This document shows, one piece after another, positions 5,536 to 5,856 of a stretch of DNA of 5,856 nucleotides. A program made the translations under genes and the position numbers. The first letter of the stretch is position 1, and each line of letters opens with the position of its first letter. This DNA is from Bacteroidota bacterium (GTDB taxonomy: Bacteria; Bacteroidota; Bacteroidia; Flavobacteriales_D; JABDKJ01). The stretch is from NCBI GenBank assembly GCA_027621335.1, contig JAQCAN010000166.1:1-5856 (forward strand). The letters run 5' to 3'. Under the pieces are notes generated by a model. It did not search any database and was not told the DNA's origin. It saw only the letters and a list, made by a program, of their open reading frames with translations.

Positions 5536-5694
5536 TTAAAGTATCCGCGCTTCCAAAATCTCATATCGAGCCTGCATCTCGGACTCATCCATAGACTTTA
5601 CCGTCTGTTTATCCAATCTAACTAATGGCTCAGTCGATGCATAAACCGCACTTGACATGACAAACATTAGTATAACTAAAATCACCTGTTTCAT
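5536..5694 (-). CDS. Small signal-peptide protein; N-terminal half of a split small-protein gene
   Basis: The 52-residue frame begins MKQ, runs through a hydrophobic core (VILVILMFVMSSA) and has a likely signal peptidase I site after VYA at residue 19. The mature 33 residues are charged (EPLVRLDKQTVKSMDE, then ARYEILEARIL) and probably helical. It ends in TAA at 5536-5538, and the next codon in the same frame is the ATG of the membrane-anchored segment. Read through, the product would be a signal peptide, a charged helical linker and a C-terminal membrane anchor, about 106 positions in all, a layout I recognise in Bacteroidetes small proteins of unknown function. The cut helical linker supports an interrupted single gene. 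Confidence 0.5.
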   Translation of the reverse strand: MKQVILVILMFVMSSAVYASTEPLVRLDKQTVKSMDESEMQARYEILEARIL

Positions 5695-5712
5695 GGTTCC
5701 GTATTGAATGTT

Positions 5713-5725
5713 AGTACAATGTACT
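5713..5725. promoter_or_regulatory. Candidate operator palindrome AGTACA-A-TGTACT
   Basis: A perfect 6+1+6 inverted repeat lies 19 bp upstream of the signal-peptide gene ATG at 5694, where an operator would overlap or follow the promoter. A wider ATTGAA (5703-5708) / TTCAAT (5736-5741) inverted pair flanks it. No convincing TAnnTTTG element is seen on the minus strand here. Confidence 0.3.
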
Positions 5726-5778
5726 CAATCCTCTATTCAATCAGAACAGAAACAGACCAAAGTCCTATTTTCTATTGC

Positions 5779-5856
5779 TAGCGGTCATAAGCCATGATAA
5801 GGTTAGAAATCTTGGACTCCAACCTAAAACGGATTGCTAAGACAGTTCGGCACTGC
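5779..5856 (-). other. Possible C-terminal end of an upstream minus-strand gene
   Basis: On the minus strand one frame is open from the window edge to a TAG at 5779-5781, giving 25 residues ending ISNLIMAYDR. On the plus strand an ATG at 5794 also opens a frame to the edge (MIRLEILDSN...). These overlap and at most one is real. Nothing here identifies a family, and the rest of 5695-5778 holds no gene that I can see. Confidence 0.2.

Overview
The window looks like a marine or freshwater Bacteroidetes chromosome (Flavobacteriales or a relative). The genes are Bacteroidetes-like carotenoid genes, recognisable Shine-Dalgarno sequences are mostly absent, a perfect TAnnTTTG -7 promoter element lies upstream of the LysR gene, and there are short lipoprotein and membrane-protein genes of a kind common in that phylum. 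No rRNA, tRNA, CRISPR array, insertion sequence or phage gene is visible.

Layout. Positions 1-2716 on the plus strand form a tight operon: crtD (1-hydroxycarotenoid 3,4-desaturase, 5' end outside the window and broken by an in-frame TGA at 817-819), cruF (carotenoid 1,2-hydratase, overlapping crtD by ATGA) and a class I SAM-dependent methyltransferase with an N-terminal zinc-ribbon-like segment. On the minus strand, a LysR-type regulator (4431-3508) is followed by a crtA-like heme monooxygenase (3445-2717). The crtA and methyltransferase stop codons abut with no gap, inside the palindrome TGATCA. Divergent from lysR is a conserved-looking 98-residue protein (4521-4817). The 89-bp space between them carries a TATATTTG promoter element for lysR and a TTAATG-AG-CATTAA dyad with T-N11-A spacing, a good candidate for a LysR autoregulatory operator.

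From 4926 to 5694 the minus strand holds four very short reading frames, all under 60 codons: a 42-residue lipoprotein, a 49-residue single-span membrane protein, and a signal-peptide protein followed in the same frame, after a single TAA, by a tail-anchored membrane protein. The last two look like halves of one small-protein family. Positions 5695-5856 hold only a probable control region and ambiguous ends of neighbouring genes.

Together, crtD, cruF and crtA encode the tailoring of the acyclic (psi) end of a monocyclic carotenoid: 1'-hydroxylation by CruF, 3',4'-desaturation by CrtD and 2'-oxygenation by CrtA, as for myxol- or flexixanthin-like pigments. The methyltransferase is a candidate further modifier, but its substrate is unknown. 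If the TGA in crtD is real, the pathway may stop at a 3',4'-saturated 1'-hydroxy product. The window contains two in-frame nonsense codons in otherwise intact frames, so base-call error, recent gene decay and recoding all have to be weighed.
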